Below, piece by piece: positions 9,380-16,380 of a stretch of 64,000 bases of DNA (the stretch's first letter is position 1; each line of letters begins with the position of its first letter). Below the pieces are notes generated by a model. It did no database searches, was not told the origin of the DNA, and worked only from the letters and a program-made list of their open reading frames with translations. Origin of the DNA: Exiguobacterium sp. (GTDB lineage Bacteria > Bacillota > Bacilli > Exiguobacteriales > Exiguobacteriaceae); contig NZ_JAFIFD010000024.1 in the NCBI RefSeq assembly GCF_020832205.1, positions 1 through 64,000 on the forward strand, read 5' to 3'. A program made the translations under genes and the position numbers.

Positions 9380-9437
9380 AAATTGAATAGAGATTGAAGT
9401 GATTAACGGAGACACAAAAAAATATCAGTTCTTTGCG

Positions 9438-9604
9438 CTTACCTCGCTAGTCTCTCTTAGTAAATTATTGACGAGCCGACTGGGCTTTCCGGTTACGACG
9501 TCAAGAAGCGATCGTGGTCGATGAGACGGTTTCGCAAGCAGAGGCGGCAGCGGCCTCGCTCGCCGATCCGTTCACGCTCGTTCATGCGGATGGTGCGCTT
9601 CAAC
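9438..9604 (+). pseudogene. decayed duplicate of the OppC-like permease 3' end
   Basis: Bases 9468-9604 match 5103-5244 of the second permease gene, except for a 5-base deletion (CGAGC) and one C-to-T change. The 30 or so bases before this still resemble the parent but with many mismatches. The deletion shifts the frame, and no start or upstream coding part exists. It lies just after the FtsX transporter, so that two-gene unit is flanked by a pair of direct repeats. A terminator follows at 9622. The rest of the 9380-9687 interval shows nothing coding. Confidence 0.85.
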
Positions 9605-9621
9605 AGGGGAACCAAAAGAGA

Positions 9622-9656
9622 ACGGATGGAATCAGTTACTGATCCCATCCGTTTTT
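9622..9656 (+). terminator. intrinsic terminator
   Basis: ACGGATGG pairs with CCATCCGT, extended by an inner AATCAG/CTGATC stem, then TTTTT. Faces convergent minus-strand genes. Confidence 0.8.
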
Positions 9657-9687
9657 GCAACTCATGAATTGAAGAAACATAAAGTCA

Positions 9688-10116
9688 TTAATCTTCGGGG
9701 TATGATTTGAGCTCTTGCATCCATTCATCAAGCATGTCATAGTCGATTCTTCCTGATTTCGCCGTGTAAAAGAAGCCGCGGTAACGGACGGTGTCGGCAC
9801 TATTGACAATAAATTCATCGAGCTCATCCCCGTCTTTGTCATACAATGTGATGCGGTACGAGTACCCCATATAACCGAAGCTCACTTTCCCTTTTTGGAA
9901 CGTGACATCATTCAAATTTTGCATGACGGCGTTGATGTCGTCTCGGTCACTCAAGTCGAGCTCGTAACCGCTCTGACCGTCAAATATGTGAATGCGAGCG
10001 ACGCTCGATGGTGTTGTCGTGATGACGCGTTGCGGGATGTACGTCGTCGCATACAATAATCCGGAGATAGTGAAGACGAGGATGAGCCATTTACGTTTCT
10101 GATACGATTTCTTCAA
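9688..10116 (-). CDS. small membrane-anchored extracellular protein
   Basis: 142 residues from a TTG chosen because AAGGAGAAG lies 5-6 bases upstream. A basic N-terminus (MKKSYQKRKW) precedes one hydrophobic segment (about 10-27), giving a signal anchor; the rest (VARIHIFDGQSGYELDLSD and on) is a small hydrophilic, beta-rich domain. No named family is recognised. It starts 17 bases after the arr stop and is probably cotranscribed with it. The domain resembles short secreted proteins that Bacillota carry with lipobox or anchor leaders; no catalytic motif is visible. Confidence 0.55.
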   Translation of the reverse strand: MKKSYQKRKWLILVFTISGLLYATTYIPQRVITTTPSSVARIHIFDGQSGYELDLSDRDDINAVMQNLNDVTFQKGKVSFGYMGYSYRITLYDKDGDELDEFIVNSADTVRYRGFFYTAKSGRIDYDMLDEWMQELKSYPED

Positions 10117-10133
10117 CGTACTTCTCCTTCATG

Positions 10134-10550
10134 TTAGTCTTCAATGACATCTTTCCCTTCTAGACGGAGCTTCTCAAGCGCGGCGCGCATCTGGTCGATT
10201 TGTTCGACGGAATGGCGTTCCCAAGCACCAAGCTCGGCCACGACTTTGATCGGTTCGCTCGAGCGGTACGACCGCGTCGGATTGCCGGGGAAGCGTTTGT
10301 CCGTCAAGTTCGGATCGTTCTCGAAGTCACCGGTCGGTTCGACGAGATAAATGCGTTCACGGGCATCCCCGCTCGCCAGTTCGGCTCCCCATTTGGCGGC
10401 GTCGAGGGTGGCCGTGAAGTAGATATAGTTCGATTGTTTGTCTTGATAGTTCGAATCGCGTCGCGGTTCCAGTAACTCTCCAAGCTTCAGTTCGGCTTTC
10501 GTCCCGTGAAAGAACGGGCCACGGTCGAGCGGTGTGTTGTCATCGTTCAT
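10134..10550 (-). CDS. arr: rifampin ADP-ribosyltransferase Arr
   Basis: 138 residues, the full length of the Arr family (about 140). Diagnostic stretches are GPFFHGTKAELKLGELL, YIYFTATLDAAKWGAELA, IYLVEPTGDFENDPNLT, KRFPGNPTRSYRS and the C-terminal KDVIED, all closely matching Arr-2 and mycobacterial Arr. The enzyme transfers ADP-ribose from NAD+ to the C23 hydroxyl of rifamycins, inactivating them; it acts in the cytoplasm. RBS AAGGAGAGA. It is the first gene of a two-gene minus-strand unit with a small membrane protein. Nothing mobile is adjacent, so this is likely a chromosomal arr, as found in many environmental Gram-positives. Confidence 0.93.
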   Translation of the reverse strand: MNDDNTPLDRGPFFHGTKAELKLGELLEPRRDSNYQDKQSNYIYFTATLDAAKWGAELASGDARERIYLVEPTGDFENDPNLTDKRFPGNPTRSYRSSEPIKVVAELGAWERHSVEQIDQMRAALEKLRLEGKDVIED

Positions 10551-10652
10551 GTATCATCTCTCCTTCAGTCAGGCTGTCTTCATAGTGTAGTGGATGAAAT
10601 TAGAGGGAAATAGTCTGTGTTTGGTTCGAGAATTTCGATATAATGAAAATGG

Positions 10653-10678
10653 GAAGAGCGACTTGCTCTTCTTTTTTT
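10653..10678. terminator. intrinsic terminator-like hairpin
   Basis: GAAGAGC pairs with GCTCTTC around a 5-base loop. The long T-run is on the plus strand; on the minus strand, after the GNAT gene, the tract is CCCATTTTC. A TATAAT lies only about 10 bases before it on the plus strand. Confidence 0.5.
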
Positions 10679-10686
10679 CATGTATA

Positions 10687-11133
10687 TCAAAGTTTTTTTC
10701 GGAAGGAATAACTCGTGATGGCGTAGTCCATCTTGTCCGTATAAAAACGGTGCGCCTCGGTTCGGGCGAGTCCAGACTCGAGGGCAACGTAATGGGCGCC
10801 ACGATCGCGTGCGTATTCGTGGACGAAGTGAAGCAGCATCTCACCGTACCCGTTCGAACGATGCGCGGCGCACGTCACGAGGTCATATATGTAGACGTGC
10901 TTCTCGAGATAGAGATTGACGCGAACTTCTATGCCCGCGAGCGATACGATCGTATCGTCTGCGTATAGCGCATAAAGTTCATAGCCTTGGGGCCGCATGG
11001 CGGCGACGAGCTCACGATAGGCGTCGAGGGTCAGGTCGGTCCGCAATTGGTTCATGACGAGGAACGATGCGTCGAGTTCGCGTGGTGACTGGATCGGTTT
11101 AATGCTATAGACGGTCGATGAAATGGGAATCAT
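10687..11133 (-). CDS. GNAT family N-acetyltransferase
   Basis: 148 residues from the ATG at 11133. Motif A appears as DLVTCAAHRSNGYGEMLLHFVHEYA and motif B as YVALESGLARTEAHRFYTDKMDY, so an acetyl-CoA-dependent acetyltransferase. The frame stays open upstream to 11259, but that part coincides with the terminator of the preceding gene, so the start must lie downstream of it. The RBS AAGGAGG is very close to this ATG (1-2 bases), so a neighbouring non-ATG start is possible. Substrate unknown; closest in style to the small aminoglycoside or amino-acid acetyltransferases of Bacillota. Confidence 0.75.
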   Translation of the reverse strand: MIPISSTVYSIKPIQSPRELDASFLVMNQLRTDLTLDAYRELVAAMRPQGYELYALYADDTIVSLAGIEVRVNLYLEKHVYIYDLVTCAAHRSNGYGEMLLHFVHEYARDRGAHYVALESGLARTEAHRFYTDKMDYAITSYSFRKKL

Positions 11134-11215
11134 GCCTCCTTGATGGTGTGTTATATATTGATTTCGCTCTCGTGTGACGTGATTCCTGTACAGACAAGAC
11201 AAGTCACGCAGACTA

Positions 11216-11265
11216 CGAAAAAGCCCTTGAACAATCACGTCCTCCGACGGATCGTTCAAGGGCTT
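11216..11265 (-). terminator. intrinsic terminator
   Basis: On the minus strand AAGCCCTTGAAC pairs with GTTCAAGGGCTT and runs into TTTTT. It ends the GGDEF-like gene and shows that the GNAT gene cannot start upstream of it. Confidence 0.85.
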
Positions 11266-11282
11266 ACTAGGTCAAAACGATT

Positions 11283-12125
11283 CTAATGAAGCGATGAAGC
11301 CCTCTCAAGAATTGCATCGACCATGACCGTGGCGTTCTCAAGCGTCACTTCATAAAACATGTCCTCGTATGTCAGTCTCACGTGCTCGCCGCTCTGTAAC
11401 TCATAGTCCTCGAGCAACGGACGGATGCGGTCGTGGACGACTTGCGCCGCCTCTGGAGACGTGTACGGAAAGATGATGGCGAACGTGTCATGGGCGATTC
11501 GGTATTTTTGGTCCGTACGCCGTGTCGCCCTGTGGAGTTCGTCACTGAAGTAATTCAAAAACCATTCATACTCCGTGCGTCCATATGTCTCTTCGAAACG
11601 CATAAAGTCGTCAAATTGAATGAACGAAACCGAGAAAGCACCACCATGGCGGACGAGACGGTCACGTTCGCTGTTGACGTTCAGTTGAAACCGCTCGGCG
11701 TTATCGAGCCACGTTTCGGGGTCAACGGCAATCAGTTGTCGCGCACGTTCTTCAAGTGCGTATCGCGATCGTTGAACGCGCTTCACGAGTTGGTGAACGA
11801 GGCCAGAAACGACAGATAGCATGAGGAGAAGTGTGGTAAACCCGATCCCGCGCCAATTGAAGAACTGGACTTCCCCTTGTGCATTTAGTGGGGCAAACGA
11901 TTGGAAGTAGATGAAGAGAAAGACGAGCAGTGTCACAGAAATCGACAAGCCAGCCCGCATCCCGAAGGCGAGTGAAGTTATGACGATGACCGGCAAAATC
12001 AATAAGCCGAGAAATCCGCTGTCACTTTCCACGAGCAAGATGGTATAGAGTATCGTTCCGATGAGCAGGGAAGAGATTAGACCAATCAGCTTTAACGATT
12101 CGTTGGTCCATCGGTTCATAGTCAT
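11283..12125 (-). CDS. membrane protein with degenerate GGDEF domain
   Basis: 280 residues. Three or four N-terminal spans (about 12-115), then a short coiled segment (VKRVQRSRYALEERARQLI) and a C-terminal domain with the GGDEF fold pattern: VSFIQFDDFMRFEETYG in place of the metal-binding strand, and YRIAHDTFAIIFPYTSPEAA where GGDEF should be (AHDTF). The catalytic GG(D/E)EF loop is lost, so cyclase activity is unlikely. By analogy with B. subtilis YdaK it may bind c-di-GMP or control an exopolysaccharide system, but no such genes are adjacent. RBS AAGGAGGGA; monocistronic with its own terminator. Confidence 0.72.
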   Translation of the reverse strand: MTMNRWTNESLKLIGLISSLLIGTILYTILLVESDSGFLGLLILPVIVITSLAFGMRAGLSISVTLLVFLFIYFQSFAPLNAQGEVQFFNWRGIGFTTLLLMLSVVSGLVHQLVKRVQRSRYALEERARQLIAVDPETWLDNAERFQLNVNSERDRLVRHGGAFSVSFIQFDDFMRFEETYGRTEYEWFLNYFSDELHRATRRTDQKYRIAHDTFAIIFPYTSPEAAQVVHDRIRPLLEDYELQSGEHVRLTYEDMFYEVTLENATVMVDAILERASSLH

Positions 12126-12166
12126 CCCTCCTTGTGTATCTTTTGAGTTTGAGGCTTTCCCTCACA

Positions 12167-12195
12167 ATTATCCCATGTATAGGTGGGTTAACCAA
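12167..12195 (-). promoter_or_regulatory. candidate sigma-A promoter
   Basis: Minus strand TTGGTT, 17-base spacer, then GATAAT preceded by TGG. It lies about 40 bases before the GGDEF-like gene. Confidence 0.5.
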
Positions 12196-12285
12196 GAGAA
12201 GGCACTTTATGTTCATTATAGAACAAGGGATGGCGTCGGATTATCGACTTTTCGAAATGAAGCGAGTACATTCCTTACATATTTC

Positions 12286-12336
12286 AAGGTAAAACGAACA
12301 GAGACAGCCGTTTCCTATAAACGACTGTCTCTGTTC
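12286..12336 (-). terminator. intrinsic terminator
   Basis: GAACAGAGACAG pairs with CTGTCTCTGTTC, extended through the loop by CGTTT/AAACG, with a T-rich tract on the minus strand. Ends the MFS gene. Confidence 0.8.
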
Positions 12337-12338
12337 AT

Positions 12339-13559
12339 TCATGACGCTTCTTCAAATGATGCGGTATCGTACAATGAACGTCTCGAACGTTCGAGCACAA
12401 CCCGGATCGTGATTAAGCCGACGAGCAAGAACGCGAGCGAGAAGGCGACGTACGTCGAGCGGATCCCGACAAATTCTGCGAGCAAACCGATACCGAACGT
12501 CAAGCTGATAATCAAGACAGACTCCGCGACGCTGATCACCCCGGAGAAGCGGCCCATCAGGTCGGTCGGGACGTTGTTTTGATAAAACGACAAGAAGCCG
12601 GTGTTCGCGAATGACAAGGCGAACGTGAGTAAGAAGAAGCCGACAGACGCGACCACGAATGATTCCGAGAAGGCAAAGACGAGATAGCCGATAGGCGTCA
12701 TCACAGCACCGAAACTAATCAAGAACGGCAACGTCATCCTCGCACTGAACGTCGCATTGATGATTGATCCGGCGATAATCCCGGCTCCGGCGACACTGAC
12801 AAGAAAGCCGTAACGGCTCTCGGAGAAATCGAGCACTTGCGTCGCAAATGATGCCTCGAGCGAGTCGAGTCCGGACATGAAAATCGTCATGACGCAGAAA
12901 AGGCTATAAACGAGCGTCACGTAGCGCTTCGTCGACGCGAAGCGTACGACCGTCTTCCAATCCTCGATGATCATGCGTACACTGAACACCTCGACTACGT
13001 CACGGGCCGTGTATAGCGTCGGCAAAAGCGCGAGGATGCCGACCGAGACGAGTAGCGCCAACGCATTCAACTGAATGGCGAGCGTCGGACTGCCAATCAT
13101 AAACAAAAGCCCGGCGATAGCTGGTCCTAGGATAAAACCAGCCGATTGAACAAAGTTCTTCATGGCGTTAAACCGCTGGCGGTCGCCACTCGGGACGAGT
13201 TTCGTCATGTAGACGAGGGACGCCGATTCAAAGACGGAACTGGCGATGTTCAATAGAAAGACGAGCACGTAAATGAGCGCGAGCGAGTCGATGAAGGCGA
13301 GACTGAAGACGACGACGGCGCGTAGCGCGTCGAGCAAAATCATCAGGCGTCGTGTATCCGTGCGGTCGATGACCGTACCTGACCAGAAGTTGGCACAGAG
13401 AGCCGCGAGCGGGACGAGCATGTAGAGGACGGACACGGCGAACGGCGACTGCGTCATCTCGAGGACGATCAAGTTGAGGGCGATGAAGTACACCCAAGCC
13501 CCGAGGTTCGAGATGCCGACCCCAGTGAGCAAAAGTAAAGGTTGTTTCCAAGATCGCAT
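12339..13559 (-). CDS. MFS transporter (efflux type)
   Basis: 406 residues with 12 hydrophobic spans, as expected for MFS_1/MFS_3 exporters. The loop 2-3 motif appears as SGTVIDRTDTRRLMILLDALRA (a variant of GxxxDRxGRR). A second similar half begins near residue 215. It belongs to the enterobactin/macrolide-efflux-like branch of small Bacillota MFS proteins. RBS GGAGACG is 5 bases from the ATG. A 19-base palindrome sits just upstream and may be its operator; no regulator gene is adjacent. Substrate cannot be assigned. Confidence 0.85.
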   Translation of the reverse strand: MRSWKQPLLLLTGVGISNLGAWVYFIALNLIVLEMTQSPFAVSVLYMLVPLAALCANFWSGTVIDRTDTRRLMILLDALRAVVVFSLAFIDSLALIYVLVFLLNIASSVFESASLVYMTKLVPSGDRQRFNAMKNFVQSAGFILGPAIAGLLFMIGSPTLAIQLNALALLVSVGILALLPTLYTARDVVEVFSVRMIIEDWKTVVRFASTKRYVTLVYSLFCVMTIFMSGLDSLEASFATQVLDFSESRYGFLVSVAGAGIIAGSIINATFSARMTLPFLISFGAVMTPIGYLVFAFSESFVVASVGFFLLTFALSFANTGFLSFYQNNVPTDLMGRFSGVISVAESVLIISLTFGIGLLAEFVGIRSTYVAFSLAFLLVGLITIRVVLERSRRSLYDTASFEEAS

Positions 13560-13572
13560 CGCAATCGTCTCC

Positions 13573-13591
13573 GTTCAAATCAATTTTGAAC
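13573..13591. promoter_or_regulatory. palindromic operator candidate upstream of MFS gene
   Basis: GTTCAAA-N5-TTTGAAC, a perfect 7-base-arm inverted repeat, lies 14 bases before the MFS start codon and next to its RBS. The size fits a MarR/PadR/TetR-type dimer site. The regulator is not encoded next door. Confidence 0.5.
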
Positions 13592-13696
13592 AGTATGTCA
13601 CAAAAATGACTGAGGCGCCATAAAAATCAAGTAAATTCAAAATTTTGTGTGGGAAAGGGAAGGGAGTTGAAGTACACGACAGAGGAGAAACAACGT

Positions 13697-14099
13697 TTAG
13701 AAGCTTGCAGACGAGAAATAAGAATCGATTTGATGTGGAACGTCTTCAAGGTCATCAGTCAGCTGGACGACATGCGAGACGTGATAAAACGTGCTTGTCG
13801 TCTCGACATTCGTCATGCTGTCGGTCGTGTCGTGAAGAAACACCGGCACGCCTGAGCCGATGGCAATCCCGAGCTCCACGTGGCTGCCTTTCCCGGCCGG
13901 AAGCAAGATGACGACAAAGTCAGAAGTCTTGATGGCGTCACGCTCTTTCTCTCCGATGTCGCGTAGCGCATCGACCGAATCGGCTCGCGCATTACGCGTC
14001 CAATCGTATGTATGGGTATGCCCCTTGTGCGGTGAGCAGATCGCGTAACCGTCTGACGTTCTCGATGTTATTAAACCCTGACCCGATATAGTAGTACAT
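13697..14099 (-). pseudogene. nucleoside 2-deoxyribosyltransferase-like gene, frameshifted
   Basis: The ATG at 14099 has RBS GGGAGGAA and starts MYYYIGSGFNNIENVRRLRD, then stops at 13992. Removing one G from the GGGG run (plus-strand CCCC at 14021-14024) restores a continuous frame of about 134 residues: TYDWTRNARADSV, LRDIGEKERDAIKTSDF, VVILLPAGKGSHVELGIAIG and NVETTSTFYH. This is the Nuc_deoxyrib_tr-like family of small Bacillus proteins (catalytic-type Glu in GSHVELG). As written the gene is broken; it could be a real lesion, a phase-variable G run or a base-call error in a homopolymer. It stands alone, after the XRE-controlled operon. Confidence 0.82.
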
Positions 14100-14114
14100 T
14101 GAGTTTCCTCCCAT

Positions 14115-14396
14115 TTAAATTTGATTCAAGTTAACTGCGACGACCCACCAAAGGATGAGACTGAATGACAGCGCAAAAGCGACAATCAGTCCGATTCCGA
14201 CAACGAACCGTTGGCGGTAAGTCCAATGATGCTTCTGTCCGAGAAGGGTACTGAATCCCATGACGGACAACAGGAGAAGCCCTACTGTTCCGCCTAACCA
14301 AATCGATTCATTCACGTCAGGCAGATTCGGCGAAAGTAGGAAATGGATGAGGGCGGTGATGAGACTGGCCAATCCAATCAGCAACCAACGGCTCAT
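14115..14396 (-). CDS. small three-span membrane protein
   Basis: 93 residues with three hydrophobic segments (about 3-22, 31-50, 66-90) joined by short loops, including a basic QKHHWTYRQRF loop. The start overlaps the previous gene's stop by the ATGA junction, so translation is coupled. No family recognised. It is the last gene of an operon whose first gene is an XRE-type regulator, an arrangement common for small membrane proteins under autoregulation in Bacillota. Function unknown. Confidence 0.65.
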   Translation of the reverse strand: MSRWLLIGLASLITALIHFLLSPNLPDVNESIWLGGTVGLLLLSVMGFSTLLGQKHHWTYRQRFVVGIGLIVAFALSFSLILWWVVAVNLNQI

Positions 14397-14839
14397 GTCG
14401 ATCTCCGTGACACCATCATCGCAATCTCATGGATACCAAGGATGAACAGTCCGATGAAAAAAGCGAACAAGGCGATGAAGTCTGCCTCGACGTTGAAAAA
14501 GAAGTTGAGCCCGAAAAGTGGGGCCACGAATAACAAGTAGAGCGGATATTGAATCGCGAACAAGGCGTCAAGGATGACGATGTCGTACACATACGTCTCG
14601 AAGCTATGTAACGTGAACACGGTCACACCGGCGAACAAGAGGGCGGTCACATAAAGCTTGGCGACCCGGTCGTTCAAAACGCACGTCCCAATCATACAGA
14701 GGACGAGCAAGACGGACGCCGTTGCCTGAAGTGGTCCGATTGTCGCATCGGGGAACGTGACCGAAGGGATGACGTTTAAGACAAAGGCGATAGCATAGAC
14801 GCACGATAGCGTCACGATGCATCGTTTTTTAATGTTCAT
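14393..14839 (-). CDS. five-span membrane protein, unknown function
   Basis: 148 residues from the ATG at 14839, chosen for the RBS AAAGGAG 9 bases upstream; the frame is open further up, but without an RBS and overlapping the regulator. About five spans cover residues 5-140. The C-terminus (GIHEIAMMVSRRST) is basic and cytoplasmic. No named family is recognised. It lies between the XRE regulator (14 bases upstream) and a smaller membrane protein that overlaps it, so the three genes form one operon. Confidence 0.65.
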   Translation of the reverse strand: MNIKKRCIVTLSCVYAIAFVLNVIPSVTFPDATIGPLQATASVLLVLCMIGTCVLNDRVAKLYVTALLFAGVTVFTLHSFETYVYDIVILDALFAIQYPLYLLFVAPLFGLNFFFNVEADFIALFAFFIGLFILGIHEIAMMVSRRST

Positions 14840-14852
14840 GTTGAAGCTCCTT

Positions 14853-15308
14853 TCATTGATTTCGCGCGAGTCTGGCCAAAACGTGCATGGCATCGTCCGC
14901 ATCGAACGAGCTGTACCAACGGACGTCTTTTGAATCGAGGATACGGTAATGGCTACTGATGACGTTTTGTTGCATCACATAATCACCATCTGTCGAGATC
15001 TGCTTCCACCAGACCCGGCCGCCGAGCGTCTTCGATTTCGGCTCATAGGCGACCTCTTTAGCGAGCAATTTCACGAACTCGACCGGGTCGTCCCCAATCT
15101 CATTTAACAGAATTTCGCTATCATTGAAGAGCGTGCAGAGCGTGACGACCGTGCCCCAGTTGGCGACAGTCCGTTCTTTCTCGATTTGGATGAGCGTTTT
15201 TTTTGAGATGCCGAGCACCTCGGCCATTTCTTCTTGCGAAAACTGTTGCTCGATCCGAATCGATTTCATATGTTTTGAAATAGTTTGGATAAAATCGTTC
15301 TTATTCAT
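14853..15308 (-). CDS. XRE-family transcriptional regulator
   Basis: 151 residues. An HTH_3 domain is at residues 1-65: IRIEQQFSQEEMAEVLGISKKTLIQIEKERTV is the helix-turn-helix with the usual Q-E-A-L-GIS-T-IE pattern. The C-terminal part (about 75-151) is unfamiliar: WWKQISTDGDYVMQQNVISSHYRILD, possibly a sensor or dimerisation domain. The ATG at 15308 is preceded by GAGGTGG. It is first in an operon with two membrane proteins and probably represses its own promoter, where a 16-base palindrome overlaps the -10. Confidence 0.82.
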   Translation of the reverse strand: MNKNDFIQTISKHMKSIRIEQQFSQEEMAEVLGISKKTLIQIEKERTVANWGTVVTLCTLFNDSEILLNEIGDDPVEFVKLLAKEVAYEPKSKTLGGRVWWKQISTDGDYVMQQNVISSHYRILDSKDVRWYSSFDADDAMHVLARLARNQ

Positions 15309-15357
15309 GGTCCACCTCAATTGACTACTAAAAAGGATATTATGACAATAACTTACA

Positions 15358-15391
15358 AGTGTAATTTTACACTATACAAAATCGTTGTCAA
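15358..15391 (-). promoter_or_regulatory. sigma-A promoter with palindromic operator for the XRE operon
   Basis: Minus strand: TTGACA (15386-15391), 16-base spacer, TAAAAT (15364-15369). The 16-base palindrome AGTGTAATTTTACACT (15358-15373) covers the -10, the position expected for an autorepressor site. Confidence 0.75.
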
Positions 15392-15467
15392 TTAGAATCA
15401 ATGGGAATATAAAACATATTTTAAGGATGATGAGGTAAAATGAAGAAAAATAGAGGGAGGTAGTCAT

Positions 15468-15779
15468 ATGACGAAAGAAGAATTGCTGGCGTTATTACCG
15501 ACGTCCGAAACGGAAATTCGATTGAAGGATGCAGAAGGGCTGCCGCGTTTCGCATTCTTAAACGAACGCGACCGTTTTGACGAGGTACAAGGAGAGGTTT
15601 TCGATGAGGAAGAGCCGTGGCCAAACCATCTCCCCGTCATCGGATATGAAGATTTCCTCGGGGACCTCGTCTGTGTCGACTTGAAGACAAATGAAGTCGT
15701 CATCGTTGACCATGAGACAGGTGATCATGTCGAGCAAATCGCGCCTTCGTTTGAAGATTGGTTGCAGTCAGAACGATGA
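15468..15779 (+). CDS. small SUKH/SMI1-KNR4-like protein
   Basis: 103 residues, RBS GGGAGG. The second half (IGYEDFLGDLVCVDLKTNEVVIVDHETGDHVEQIAPSFEDWL) matches the C-terminal strand-helix part of SMI1/KNR4 (SUKH) domains, where a backbone of G-D-x-V-x-x-D, then VDHE and SFEDWL is usual. The N-terminal helical part of SUKH is short. SUKH proteins serve as immunity proteins against nuclease and other polymorphic toxins. The ATGA overlap with the next gene couples the two, and the pair look like relatives over the first 90 residues. First gene of a long plus-strand run of small unknown proteins. Confidence 0.68.
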   Translation: MTKEELLALLPTSETEIRLKDAEGLPRFAFLNERDRFDEVQGEVFDEEEPWPNHLPVIGYEDFLGDLVCVDLKTNEVVIVDHETGDHVEQIAPSFEDWLQSER

Positions 15780-16378
15780 CATGGGAAGACGTGCGAAAGT
15801 TTCTCCCGACCGAAGAGTGTCCCGTCACCATGACGACCTCTTCGGGTGAACGGCTGCCTGCGACGCTCCTCACTATTGAGGATGCGTCACACCTTCCATT
15901 ATCTCCGCTCGGGCAACGAATCGGATATGACGCTTCCGGTGATTGGCTCATGTACGGACGAGATGAGACGCTCTTTTTATGGAATGAGATGAACAATCAG
16001 ATCAAATCGATTCGGACGCCGATTGAGACGGTGCTCGACATTGCGCCGACAAACCAGCGGCTCATCGAACTCTTTAAGCAGGTGAACAGAGGAAAGCTGG
16101 CGACAGATGAACTTCCGAGGCGCCGGAACGTCCCGTCTCGCGAGGATCTTGTCGATTGGTTATGCGCTGTCCGTACAGGCGCGCTGACGTTCGAAAACGT
16201 CTCCGATTTGGCAGCGGACGCATTAGAGCGGACGGAAGACATGCACGTTGATGCGAGTGTGATGGACGGGCTGACGTTTTTGCACGGGGTCGACCTTCAG
16301 GTAGAGCCGGGTGTATATTGGCATGAGAGAGAAGAGCTCGAGCGTTGGATTGACGATCTGCGAGAAAGGGAGGGGTGA
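15776..16378 (+). CDS. putative immunity-type protein, two-part
   Basis: 200 residues, starting at the ATGA overlap with the previous gene. Residues 1-90 (MTWEDVRKFLPTEECPV, then IGYDASGDWLMYGRDETLFLW) parallel the preceding SUKH-like protein in order and spacing. Residues 115-200 (SREDLVDWLCAVRTGALTFENVSDLAADALE) form an all-helical domain resembling small immunity domains that start with SREEVxxWxxxLxxGxxS. No catalytic motif. Best described as a fusion of a SUKH-like half with a helical immunity-like module; this is inference from pattern only. Confidence 0.5.
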   Translation: MTWEDVRKFLPTEECPVTMTTSSGERLPATLLTIEDASHLPLSPLGQRIGYDASGDWLMYGRDETLFLWNEMNNQIKSIRTPIETVLDIAPTNQRLIELFKQVNRGKLATDELPRRRNVPSREDLVDWLCAVRTGALTFENVSDLAADALERTEDMHVDASVMDGLTFLHGVDLQVEPGVYWHEREELERWIDDLREREG

Positions 16379-16380
16379 CG

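Noticed and set aside
10639-10678. Small RNA gene on the plus strand
   Set aside because: A TATAAT box is followed about 10 bases later by a terminator, leaving no room for a meaningful transcript.
11134-11259. Longer N-terminus for the GNAT at 10687
   Set aside because: This part is the terminator and downstream tail of the preceding gene; no RBS.
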